From contig CABMII010000161.1 of NCBI GenBank assembly GCA_902386255.1, forward strand, positions 20,097 through 84,096: 64,000 bases of DNA, given 5' to 3'. The stretch is from an uncultured archaeon. GTDB lineage: Archaea; Halobacteriota; Methanosarcinia; Methanosarcinales; Methanoperedenaceae. The position numbers and the translations under genes are program-made. Position 1 is the first letter of the stretch. Each line of letters begins with the position of its first letter. Shown here piece after piece: positions 1-6,838 of the stretch. The notes below the pieces were generated by a model. The model was given only the letters and a program-made list of their open reading frames with translations. It did no database searches and was not told the origin of the DNA.

Positions 1-11
1 GAGGACCTGGC

Positions 12-884
12 ATGAGTCTATTAAAACCGGGCCACCGCGGATGCGCCGGATGCTGCGATGCCCTTGCAGGGAAATTCGTGCTTGACGCGCTTGGCGAGGA
101 TACCATCGTTGTCTCCCCGACAGGCTGTCTTGAAGTATTCACTACGCCCTACCCGGAATCAGCATGGGGCGTGCCGTGGGTACATTCGCTTTTTGAGAAT
201 GCGGCGGCTGTCGCATCCGGGGTTGAAGCGGCGCTCAAGGCTCTGGGCAGGAAGAACCACACTAAAATCGTGGCAATCGGTGGTGACGGCGCAACGCTTG
301 ATATCGGCCTGCAGGCAATATCGGGGGCATTTGAACGGGGACATGATTTTACGTATATCTGCGTGGATAATGAAGCGTATATGAACACCGGCATCCAGCG
401 AAGCAGCGCGACTCCCCTCTATGCGAGCACGACTACAAGCCCTTCAGGGAAGGTATCGTTCGGCAATCCGCAGCATAAAAAGAATATGCCTGCAATAATA
501 GCAGCGCATGGCTCGCCCTATGTCGCCACGGCTTCGGTTGCGTATGCACCTGATATGATTAAAAAGGTGAAAAAGGCAGCCGAGATAAAAGGACCCACTT
601 ACGTGCATGTGCATGCGCCCTGCTGCACGGGCTGGAAGTTTGAAGGCTCAAAGACCATCGAGGTTGGGAGGCTTGCCGTGGAGACGGCGATGTGGCCCCT
701 GTACGAGATGGAGAACGGCGTTGTTACAAACGTGAGGAAGCTTAAGAACAGGAAGCCAGTGGAAGAGTATCTCAAAGTGCAGGGAAGGTTCAAGCATCTC
801 TTTACGATGGAAGGCGGGTCAGAGGAGATTAAGAAGATTCAGGCGATTGCGGACTGGAATGTGAAGCATTTCGGGCTGGAGTGA
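12..884 (+). CDS. porB: Pyruvate:ferredoxin oxidoreductase, beta subunit
   Basis: This subunit binds thiamine diphosphate and a [4Fe-4S] cluster and catalyses reversible oxidative decarboxylation of pyruvate to acetyl-CoA with ferredoxin, together with the alpha, gamma and delta subunits. The 290 residues are the normal length for an archaeal four-subunit PorB. Cluster-type cysteines lie at 11, 14, 39 and 204/205, and the ThDP/Mg motif starts with GDGAT near residue 91 and closes at NEAYMNTG (120-127). The ATG follows a GAGG-like site at the very edge of the window, so porA is expected just upstream, out of view. A 2-oxoacid oxidoreductase of slightly different specificity is possible, but the sequence matches pyruvate enzymes best. 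Confidence 0.93.
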   Translation: MSLLKPGHRGCAGCCDALAGKFVLDALGEDTIVVSPTGCLEVFTTPYPESAWGVPWVHSLFENAAAVASGVEAALKALGRKNHTKIVAIGGDGATLDIGLQAISGAFERGHDFTYICVDNEAYMNTGIQRSSATPLYASTTTSPSGKVSFGNPQHKKNMPAIIAAHGSPYVATASVAYAPDMIKKVKKAAEIKGPTYVHVHAPCCTGWKFEGSKTIEVGRLAVETAMWPLYEMENGVVTNVRKLKNRKPVEEYLKVQGRFKHLFTMEGGSEEIKKIQAIADWNVKHFGLE

Positions 885-907
885 GTGCTTTATCATAGAA
901 CACTGAT

Positions 908-951
908 GACACGGATAGGACAGATTTTCACGGATATTGATTTTCCGTGTC
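908..951. repeat. Intergenic inverted repeat after porB
   Basis: Perfect 8-base arms (GACACGGA at 908-915 and TCCGTGTC at 944-951) flank a 28-base loop. It lies 24 bases after the porB stop. The sequence looks like a dispersed intergenic palindrome rather than a classical terminator because no long T-run follows it. Confidence 0.5.
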
Positions 952-1019
952 AATCCATCCCATTTCTATTATTTTTATTAGCCAATGGAAGACGGAATTA
1001 GTATATTACTATGAATAAT

Positions 1020-1032
1020 AATTTATATATTA
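1020..1032 (+). promoter_or_regulatory. Putative TATA box for the nucleotidyltransferase gene
   Basis: An AT-rich box (TTTATATAT) is centred near 1026. It would place transcription start around 1052, about 10 bases before the ATG at 1062, giving a very short leader. Assigned by position and composition only. Confidence 0.4.
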
Positions 1033-1061
1033 GTTTTACTATCAGATAATATGTGGATTAG

Positions 1062-1463
1062 ATGAACCCTGATGAAATTGATGGAATCGTAAAGAATGGT
1101 TTGGATAGATTGAAAACTATCCGGGGATTTGAAAAAGTCATGTTCATCATATTGTATGGTTCAGCGGCTAATGGAATAATCCGTGAAGATTCTGATATCG
1201 ACCTGTGTATTGATATTGATACTGAAACCGATTATGAGCGCTCAAAGTTCAGGCTTAAGGTTCTGTCAGAGCTTCCTTCTTTTTTCGATGTCCAGATATT
1301 TGCGCAGCTTCCGCTGTATGTGAAAAAAGAAGTATTGAAGGGTAAGGTAATTTATTGCAGGGATAAAGAATATTTATATGAAATTGCGATTTCTACGATA
1401 AAGGAATTTGAGGATTTCAAGTATCGGTATTATGATTATATCGGGGAAAGGGCGCTGGCATGA
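1062..1463 (+). CDS. MntA-like nucleotidyltransferase (minimal NTase, antitoxin type)
   Basis: A 133-residue minimal nucleotidyltransferase. The signature is GS at residues 33-34 followed by the acidic pair D45 and D47 in DSDIDL. In type VII toxin-antitoxin pairs such proteins (MntA) AMPylate and silence a HEPN ribonuclease toxin encoded next to them. No HEPN gene is present here: the next gene is on the opposite strand. The stop overlaps an ATG (ATGA at 1460-1463) that opens only 14 codons, so the toxin may have been lost. The biochemical role is inferred from family knowledge. Confidence 0.75.
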   Translation: MNPDEIDGIVKNGLDRLKTIRGFEKVMFIILYGSAANGIIREDSDIDLCIDIDTETDYERSKFRLKVLSELPSFFDVQIFAQLPLYVKKEVLKGKVIYCRDKEYLYEIAISTIKEFEDFKYRYYDYIGERALA

Positions 1464-1504
1464 GGACAGTGTTATTGATAAAAATTGAAGTAAAACTTGA
1501 ATAG
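1460..1504 (+). pseudogene. Possible remnant of a HEPN partner gene (14 codons)
   Basis: An ATG overlapping the stop of the nucleotidyltransferase gene begins a 14-codon frame (MRTVLLIKIEVKLE) that ends in TAG at 1502-1504. The ATGA overlap is the usual coupling of NTase and HEPN genes, so this may be the stub of a decayed toxin gene. It is too short to assign to any family, and chance is a real alternative. Confidence 0.2.
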
Positions 1505-1524
1505 GCTAAACTTGAAAGATTTTG

Positions 1525-2721
1525 TTACGGCAATGATGCCCACTCCGACAATCTCTTTTTCTTTAATTTATTGAGGGCTTCGTTCATTTCTTTATAATAT
1601 CTCTCCGCTTGAGGTATTACTTTTATAAGATTTTGTTGCTCAGCTATTGTTAGAATGTTTTTGAGCGACCCTGCCGCCTCTCTTGTTGCATCTTCAGATC
1701 CTTGTTCATACGCCTTCATTCCAAGTATTGTCATATCATGCACAACTCCAAATGTTGCACGTTCGAGTTTTTGCTTAGCTGCCTCTTTTCCAAGTTCTCC
1801 TAAGGAAAACACGGCCCAATGTAAGACGCCTTCGAATTTTCGTTCAGCGGCCATTTCTCCATATACATGCAGGTTATATATTACTTCAATAGTAGAATAC
1901 TCATCCGCTTTACACGCTGCTAATTTTCCGACTTTGATTAGATGAGAAATGAAAAGTTTGGCTAATTTTTCTTTTTGTTCTTCATTAAGAATTTCTTTTT
2001 CGAATATAGAATTAGTCCTTGTTGTGATTGCTCTCAATCCATATCTTACTGTTTCATAGTCATATTTCATTAGGGCACTGCGCACAATATCAATAATGGG
2101 CAGATTCGGGTCTTTCTCAATGTCAATAGTGGATATAAAATAGCTTTTTCCATCGGTCTTTTCGTTTTTGAGTGCAGCCAAAATTTTATTTGTTGTTATT
2201 CTTTCTGCCAGCATATTAATTACCGTCGATGGCCTCAGAAGATTTAGTGTATTCCAAATATACGGCACCAGCGCCGCAAACGCAAAAACGCCCAAATAAT
2301 ACGAAAATGCGATATGCCACTCAAGATTCGACACCCTGCCCACCAGCGGATTCTCAATCATCTTCAGCACACCCAGCCCGTAAAAAATAGCAATCCCATA
2401 AATCCCCATCAGTATCCACAAATCCGGCGTCCTCCTGAACACCTCAATCACCCTCGCCGAATACGACTGCGCCGCAAGCTGCACCGCCACAAGGCTCAGC
2501 GTAACCACAAGCGCCACAATTGCAGCCTCGCTCTGCACAAGTGCGCTGAGCAGGTAGCGGGCGCTGTCCACGTCTGTGTGCAGGAAGTTAAGATAAGAGA
2601 AAACAATATTCAAGGCCGCAATAATAACGGCGCCGAGCGCGAAATATAGAGTCAACCTGTTCAACCATTTCGGCTCGTTCAACCAATGAAATATTTTCGA
2701 TTTTAACTCTTCAATCGGCAT
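1525..2721 (-). CDS. DUF2254-like multi-spanning membrane protein
   Basis: A predicted membrane protein of about 398 residues. Four hydrophobic segments lie in the first 180 residues. The block around LVTLSLVAVQLAAQSYSARV, followed by a short charged stretch and another membrane span, resembles the DUF2254 family. The C-terminal half is soluble and helix-rich with many Lys and Glu. I place the start at the ATG at 2721. The only upstream in-frame alternative is a TTG at 2811 with no ribosome-binding site, and the extra 30 residues resemble nothing in the family. Function unknown. Confidence 0.65.
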   Translation of the reverse strand: MPIEELKSKIFHWLNEPKWLNRLTLYFALGAVIIAALNIVFSYLNFLHTDVDSARYLLSALVQSEAAIVALVVTLSLVAVQLAAQSYSARVIEVFRRTPDLWILMGIYGIAIFYGLGVLKMIENPLVGRVSNLEWHIAFSYYLGVFAFAALVPYIWNTLNLLRPSTVINMLAERITTNKILAALKNEKTDGKSYFISTIDIEKDPNLPIIDIVRSALMKYDYETVRYGLRAITTRTNSIFEKEILNEEQKEKLAKLFISHLIKVGKLAACKADEYSTIEVIYNLHVYGEMAAERKFEGVLHWAVFSLGELGKEAAKQKLERATFGVVHDMTILGMKAYEQGSEDATREAAGSLKNILTIAEQQNLIKVIPQAERYYKEMNEALNKLKKKRLSEWASLP

Positions 2722-2828
2722 ACCAACGAGTAAAGCATTTGTAAGACGTATAAAACTATTGAAAAGATTGATGTGCTGTATGGTCAATATTAAGACAGAA
2801 GCATAAACCAACTAAGCAGTACCATTTT

Positions 2829-3785
2829 TTATAATTTCAAATCCATCATAATCCCCATCACAGAATCAATATCATTTGCTTTATTAATCTCTATACGCAC
2901 AGATTTTATGTTCTCCATGCCCTTCGTGAAATATTGCGCATTAAGCTTCAGGTCATTTAAACCCAGCATGTCGAATTTTTGGCACAAAGCCGTGTAATCA
3001 TAAAAATCCCGGAGCCGCTCATCCATTGCCTGAGGCGGCAATAATTCCCCGGTTGAAAGATAATGTGAAAGTCTCTTGAATATATACGGGTTCCCGATTG
3101 CAGCCCTTCCTATCATCAGCCCGTCGCACCGTGTATATTCAAGCGCTTCCCGGGCGGTTTTTTCATCGTAAATATCGCCGTTTGCAATAACGGGAATCGA
3201 CAGTTCTTTCTTGATGCCTTTAATGAATTCAAGGCTGGATTTTCCGGAATAGCCCTGTTTCTGTGTTCGCCCGTGAACTGTTATCGCCGCCGCGCCGGCT
3301 TTTTCGATAACCTTAGCGATTTTTAATGTCTCATCAAAACTATTTATTATTCTTATTTTCGCTGTGAGCGGAATATCAAGGGCAGAAGAAAGCTGTTCAA
3401 TTATTTCCCCGATGATTTCAGGGCTTTTCAGGAGCGCAGACCCGAACCCGTTTTTGACAACGCTTTGCGCCGGGCAGCCAAGGTTTATGTCGAAAAGGTC
3501 AGGATTATATCTTTCCTGCAGGATTTGCGCAGAATTAACAAGGTCAAAAGCATCAGAACCCAATAACTGGATTCCGAATGGTCTCTCATCTTCGGATGTA
3601 AGGCATCTATCCATGCTTTCGACATTTTGCCGGACAATCCCCCCGGAGCAGACCATCTCAGAATACACAAGCGATGCCCCGTGTTTTTTGCAGAGCAGCC
3701 TGAAGGGCAGGTTCGTCACATCCGACATCGGGGCAAGAACAAGAGCCCCGTCCAGCGCAATTTTTCCAATTTTCAGATGAATCAT
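2829..3785 (-). CDS. dus: tRNA-dihydrouridine synthase (Dus family)
   Basis: This FMN enzyme reduces uridines in the tRNA D-loop with NAD(P)H. The 318 residues form the TIM-barrel Dus domain: an N-terminal LAPMSDVTNLPFR block, active-site Cys104 in NLGCPAQ, a VHGRTQ motif near residue 175, and IANGDI with the GLMIGRAAIGNP phosphate-binding block near 225-236. The C-terminal helical domain is intact. It follows the fwd genes on the same strand after about 40 bases and may be cotranscribed, though no functional link is obvious. Which D-loop position it modifies cannot be told from sequence. Confidence 0.9.
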   Translation of the reverse strand: MIHLKIGKIALDGALVLAPMSDVTNLPFRLLCKKHGASLVYSEMVCSGGIVRQNVESMDRCLTSEDERPFGIQLLGSDAFDLVNSAQILQERYNPDLFDINLGCPAQSVVKNGFGSALLKSPEIIGEIIEQLSSALDIPLTAKIRIINSFDETLKIAKVIEKAGAAAITVHGRTQKQGYSGKSSLEFIKGIKKELSIPVIANGDIYDEKTAREALEYTRCDGLMIGRAAIGNPYIFKRLSHYLSTGELLPPQAMDERLRDFYDYTALCQKFDMLGLNDLKLNAQYFTKGMENIKSVRIEINKANDIDSVMGIMMDLKL

Positions 3786-3824
3786 ACGTTTTTAATCCGG
3801 TACGTTTTCCCTTTTTCGATTTAA

Positions 3825-4256
3825 TCAAACCTGCTTTAATTTTCTAAAATATTCCATCAAACTTTCAAGACTCGTAATCTCTTCTTTTACAAGAGAAATT
3901 TTTGCAGTAATATTCTTGAACTCGGGAATCCCTTTTCCTCCCATATCATCCGATACAAGAACATTTGACCACGGGCTGTTCACCATGAAAGCTACCCCGC
4001 CTGGTTCATCTCTCCTGGATTCCCTGACCTCGACCACAATACTTCCATTATTGTTGGCAACTTTCACCCTGTCTCCTGATTTCAATCCCATTTTTGCCAT
4101 GTCGTTTTTACTCATCCCGATGAAGGCCGAGAGTTTTTCATAATCCTTTCCAAACCTGTCGCGTTCCAGCGCCTCGACCTGGAAAATATCCCTGTATGTG
4201 ATTATTTTTATCTCGTATTCCGGGTTTTTCATGAACTTTCCGACATCGAGCCCCAT
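3825..4256 (-). CDS. fwdD: Formylmethanofuran dehydrogenase subunit D
   Basis: A small subunit (143 residues) equivalent to the C-terminal molybdopterin-dinucleotide-binding domain of other molybdenum/tungsten oxidoreductases. The beta-barrel motif GLKSGDRVKV (residues 57-66) and the MVNSPWSNVLV segment are characteristic of FwdD/FmdD. Its ATG overlaps the stop codon of fwdB by one base (TAATG), so the two are translationally coupled. With FwdB it forms the module that handles CO2 and formate in the first step of methanogenesis or the last step of reverse methanogenesis. The Mo versus W form cannot be told from sequence. Confidence 0.9.
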   Translation of the reverse strand: MGLDVGKFMKNPEYEIKIITYRDIFQVEALERDRFGKDYEKLSAFIGMSKNDMAKMGLKSGDRVKVANNNGSIVVEVRESRRDEPGGVAFMVNSPWSNVLVSDDMGGKGIPEFKNITAKISLVKEEITSLESLMEYFRKLKQV

Positions 4257-5521
4257 TAAAGCGCCTCCATCAATCGCGTGAGCAGTTCCTCATCTGTCGG
4301 GTAATCGCTTTCAATTATCTTTGATAACTCGATTTTTTTCCCGTCCATCCTCACGGCTGTGCCGCCTGATTCCACTCCAGACACGGCACACGGGATTGTT
4401 ACGGCTGTTATCTTTGAAGTCATGGTAACACACGGGTCTATGCATATCACCGGTATGGATGCAAGATGCCGGACGAGGGAGCGGGGCAGGCTTGACAGCG
4501 GGTCAGAACCCGCGACGAGCAGGGCGTCTATGCTTTCATTCCGAAGCGCTTCAACGATTGAATATTTATCGTCATGAACCAGAGTCACGCCTCTGGAGGG
4601 CGTGTCCAGCACTTCGGCTGGACTATGCTGGACGGCTTTTCCCTCAAATTTTACCCGGTTCACGAACCCGGTTTCTTTAAACAGGTTTTCATTAAAACCT
4701 CGCATATTGTAATGACCTACCATTGGCATAATGTGGAAATTCGAAAGCTTATCTGCCAGCGCGACAAGAATCTCCATATCCTCTTTTATCGAATATGTCA
4801 GCCCAATACCTGCAAAAATCACTCCGAATTCTGCCTTTTTCAATATGGCTGCCAGCTCAAGTATTTTTTTTGGCTCATACGCAGGGACTTTTCCTGAAAG
4901 GGCGTCTGTCAGTGCAAGGATAAATTCCCTGTCGCCCTTTGGCTGTATCCTGTAAAAATGCCCCTTGCATATCTTTGCGGTGTTGGATTCACGCACATCT
5001 ATTGCAACGGCGATCCGGTCTTCTTCGTACCCGCGCTGCCGGGATTCACCACGGGGAAAATACGAGAACCTGGAAAGATGCCGCGGCTCAGAGTCCTGCG
5101 CATCCGACCCCCAATAGACAAGAACGTCAGCTTTGTTCCTTACATCTTCAAGCATGCACGTCCTGAATTTTTCCTGGAATATCGTTTCAATCAGGAGCCC
5201 CTGGCAGAAGGATGAGGTATCATCTATTATTGCTCCCAATTTTTTTGCCAGTTGGATTCCTTTTACCTGGGCTTCGCATGTTGAGTTGCTAAAGCCAAAA
5301 AGCATTGGCGATTTAGCTACTTTGAGTATTTCGGCGGCTTTCCTGATGGCACTTTCAATATCTACAGGCTTCTGGGCTATTGACGGCGCCAGCCTGTTAA
5401 AGCAGCCTTTCATCCTTGCTGCCCCCCGCCTGCATGCGTTTCGCGTCTCTTTTATCCTGTTGTTTTCAACTATTACATCAATATCATCGCATAATAAAGC
5501 ACATCCGGGGCAGGTTGCCAT
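4256..5521 (-). CDS. fwdB: Formylmethanofuran dehydrogenase subunit B (catalytic)
   Basis: The catalytic pterin subunit of formylmethanofuran dehydrogenase. I start it at the ATG at 5521 because a GGTG site sits 8 bases upstream and residue 1 then leads directly into the [4Fe-4S] motif C4-x2-C7-x3-C11-x18-C30. Extending to 5611 would only add read-through of the preceding gene. Cys106 in SSFCQG is the expected metal ligand; this is a Cys, not a Sec, enzyme. The protein is 421 residues. A palindromic DNA element (4582-4607) lies inside the coding sequence and seems to encode an extra loop around AEVLDTPSRGVTL. Subunits A and C are not in the window. Confidence 0.92.
   Translation of the reverse strand: MATCPGCALLCDDIDVIVENNRIKETRNACRRGAARMKGCFNRLAPSIAQKPVDIESAIRKAAEILKVAKSPMLFGFSNSTCEAQVKGIQLAKKLGAIIDDTSSFCQGLLIETIFQEKFRTCMLEDVRNKADVLVYWGSDAQDSEPRHLSRFSYFPRGESRQRGYEEDRIAVAIDVRESNTAKICKGHFYRIQPKGDREFILALTDALSGKVPAYEPKKILELAAILKKAEFGVIFAGIGLTYSIKEDMEILVALADKLSNFHIMPMVGHYNMRGFNENLFKETGFVNRVKFEGKAVQHSPAEVLDTPSRGVTLVHDDKYSIVEALRNESIDALLVAGSDPLSSLPRSLVRHLASIPVICIDPCVTMTSKITAVTIPCAVSGVESGGTAVRMDGKKIELSKIIESDYPTDEELLTRLMEAL
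4582..4607. repeat. Palindromic element inside fwdB
   Basis: CACGCC and GGCGTG arms enclose a 7-base loop, with flanks GAGT and TCC. The same outer sequence (GAGTCACGCCT ... GGAGGGCGTGTCC) recurs at 44866-44912 in a non-coding leader. It may be a dispersed palindromic repeat that has inserted in frame. Confidence 0.4.
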
Positions 5522-5529
5522 TGAAACAC

Positions 5530-5976
5530 CTACACGAACTCGATGGCGCCTGTCGGGCACGGGTCTATGCACGCATAACAGAGCACCCTGTTCTTCCCGA
5601 AACGGCGGCATTCCTTGATATTTGAAGCCATCACTTTGCCGTCAACCACCTTGAATATCACTTTATCGTTTGTGGGAGCGCATCCGATAGCGGCGCCTCT
5701 GGGGTCGTTTGCCACGTCCACGGGGCATGCAACCACGCAATTTCCACAGCCAGTACAAAGTTCGGGATGGACTATCATTCCGGTTTCCTCGGCTCCGGCT
5801 GAAGGCAAAAGAAGGACTTCCAGTTTTTCTTTCTGTTTTTTAAAATTCCCTTCAAGTAAAGGCGTACAATCAGATATGTTCCTTTTCCTTCCCAGAAGTG
5901 CAACCGCAAAAGCCATGCATGTGGATTCGCCGCATATCTTGCAGTTGGTTTTTGGCAAGAGCTGGTAAAGCTCCAT
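5530..5976 (-). CDS. Fe-S domain plus double [4Fe-4S] ferredoxin, fwd operon
   Basis: A 148-residue electron-transfer protein ahead of fwdB. The N-terminal third has a four-cysteine FeS motif (C-x2-C-x4-C and a later C in the NCKICGESTC region), as in the PF04060 type. The rest is a ferredoxin fold with CTGCGNCVVACP and CYACIDPCPTG cluster motifs. It presumably passes electrons to or from FwdB and is comparable in role to FwdG/FwdF. The ATG at 5976 is preferred over 5988 because the TATA box at 6004-6011 predicts transcription start near 5981. That makes the message almost leaderless and leaves the upstream ATG outside the transcript. Confidence 0.82.
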   Translation of the reverse strand: MELYQLLPKTNCKICGESTCMAFAVALLGRKRNISDCTPLLEGNFKKQKEKLEVLLLPSAGAEETGMIVHPELCTGCGNCVVACPVDVANDPRGAAIGCAPTNDKVIFKVVDGKVMASNIKECRRFGKNRVLCYACIDPCPTGAIEFV

Positions 5977-6000
5977 TACTGTAACCATGGCTCGGGAATT

Positions 6001-6018
6001 GGTTTTATATCCTTTGGT
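6001..6018 (-). promoter_or_regulatory. BRE/TATA promoter of the fwd operon
   Basis: Read on the minus strand, CCAAAGG followed directly by ATATAAAAC is a near-ideal archaeal BRE plus TATA box. Its centre is about 27 bases before a predicted start at about 5981 and about 32 bases before the ATG at 5976. Confidence 0.65.
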
Positions 6019-6050
6019 GTTTGGTGTTCATACAGCTATACGATGATATT

Positions 6051-6188
6051 ATGTCTAAATCCGATTTCAATTCCATACCGGTCAGTTCATACCTAAACGA
6101 ACTTAAAATTAACGGTCTCAGTGTGTCCGCGATAGATTATTACACACCCCTCGAATACAGACATTGTATTCACCGTGTATGCTTTTGA
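6051..6188 (+). CDS. Uncertain 45-residue ORF
   Basis: An ATG-started frame of 45 codons in the intergenic stretch between the fwd promoter and the first winged-helix gene. The protein starts MSKSDFNSIPVSSYLNEL and has no recognisable motif. There is no good ribosome-binding site. It may be a chance frame or a gene fragment. Confidence 0.2.
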   Translation: MSKSDFNSIPVSSYLNELKINGLSVSAIDYYTPLEYRHCIHRVCF

Positions 6189-6206
6189 TATATGCTTTTT
6201 GCATGG

Positions 6207-6243
6207 GTTCTTACTAGTTAAAGTTATTTAAAGAATTGAGTGG
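6207..6243 (+). promoter_or_regulatory. Repeated promoter element, copy A
   Basis: The core CTAGTTAAAGTTATTTAAAG is preceded by GTTCTTA. It is almost identical over 36 bases to copy B (minus strand, 14168-14203). TTATTTAAA fits an archaeal TATA box, placing transcription start near 6254, upstream of the winged-helix gene at 6346. A TGTATGCTTTTG motif lies further upstream in both A and B. Confidence 0.65.
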
Positions 6244-6283
6244 GTGGTATGAAATGCAAATAGTTAGTTGCGACTTGAATATT

Positions 6284-6349
6284 ATGAACAGGATAGCTAT
6301 ACGAAGTCAATATGTTTTATCGAAGCAGCAGGCTAGGGAGCAGAGATGA
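6284..6349 (+). CDS. Conserved leader peptide (21 residues)
   Basis: A frame starting MNRIAIR ends in a TGA that overlaps the ATG of the winged-helix gene (ATGA). The surrounding leader is conserved in the copy before 20115, where the equivalent frame starts GTG and reads MNKIAIR. Differences in the conserved part are one conservative change and one silent change. This hints at a translated leader coupling expression of the regulator, but an RNA-level reason for conservation is equally possible. Confidence 0.35.
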   Translation: MNRIAIRSQYVLSKQQAREQR

Positions 6350-6627
6350 AACGAGGGAGAAGTAAGTGGGAAATAATCTCGGATATCCTTAAGGTAACAC
6401 AAGAAGAAGGAAAAGTGAAAAAGACCCGGATAATGCAAAGGGCATATCTTGACTGGAGAAATTTCCAGAGATATTTTGATTTTCTTTTAACGGAAGGTTT
6501 TATAGCAAAATGTAATCCGGATCCTGAATACTATGAGATAACAGAAAAGGGGAGAAATTTATCGAAGAGATTAAAGGACGTAGCTGCGGTGTTAGATTTA
6601 AACGGAAGTTTCGGGACGAAAAAGTAG
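6346..6627 (+). CDS. Small winged-helix DNA-binding protein, paralogue 1
   Basis: A 93-residue protein of the archaeal COG3432-like winged-helix type. The recognition-helix region is KKTRIMQRAYLDWRNFQRY (residues 25-43), followed by FLLTEGFIA and the beta-wing ending in YYEITEKGR. It is one of four close paralogues in 14 kb (also at 14314, 19494 and 20115). AGGGAG lies 6 bases before the ATG. The promoter copy A and a conserved leader precede it. It is probably a transcriptional regulator, perhaps of itself and the glycan operons that carry the same promoter element; this is inference. Confidence 0.8.
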   Translation: MKRGRSKWEIISDILKVTQEEGKVKKTRIMQRAYLDWRNFQRYFDFLLTEGFIAKCNPDPEYYEITEKGRNLSKRLKDVAAVLDLNGSFGTKK

Positions 6628-6654
6628 GGTGAATTATGGGATGTGAGGAGGATT

Positions 6655-6837
6655 ATGCCAGTTAACGGCGAACAATTTATTGGTATACCGGAACAGGAAT
6701 TTAATTTAGATTTAAATAAACTTGAAACAGATTTTGAAATATTTTTATACGCTAATCCGGATAAAGCTTACCCGATGAAAGAACAGAGTGTTAATCGTTC
6801 CATTTTCCTGCTGCTGGCAGAGCAGCTTTTATGTTAG
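6655..6837 (+). CDS. Hypothetical 60-residue protein
   Basis: A small acidic protein (MPVNGEQFIG...) with no recognised domain. I start at the ATG at 6655 because GAGGAGG lies immediately upstream; the alternative GTG at 6643 is part of that site. It follows the winged-helix gene after 27 bases and is likely cotranscribed. The last 12 residues are hydrophobic. It ends one base before the convergent WbpA-like gene. Confidence 0.45.
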   Translation: MPVNGEQFIGIPEQEFNLDLNKLETDFEIFLYANPDKAYPMKEQSVNRSIFLLLAEQLLC

Positions 6838-6838
6838 G

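Noticed and set aside
3364..3780. Long frame antisense to the dihydrouridine synthase
   Set aside because: A shadow of a well-conserved gene with no family features of its own.
5522..5611. Longer N-terminus for fwdB
   Set aside because: It would be the out-of-frame end of the Fe-S gene; the ATG at 5521 directly precedes the conserved cysteine motif.
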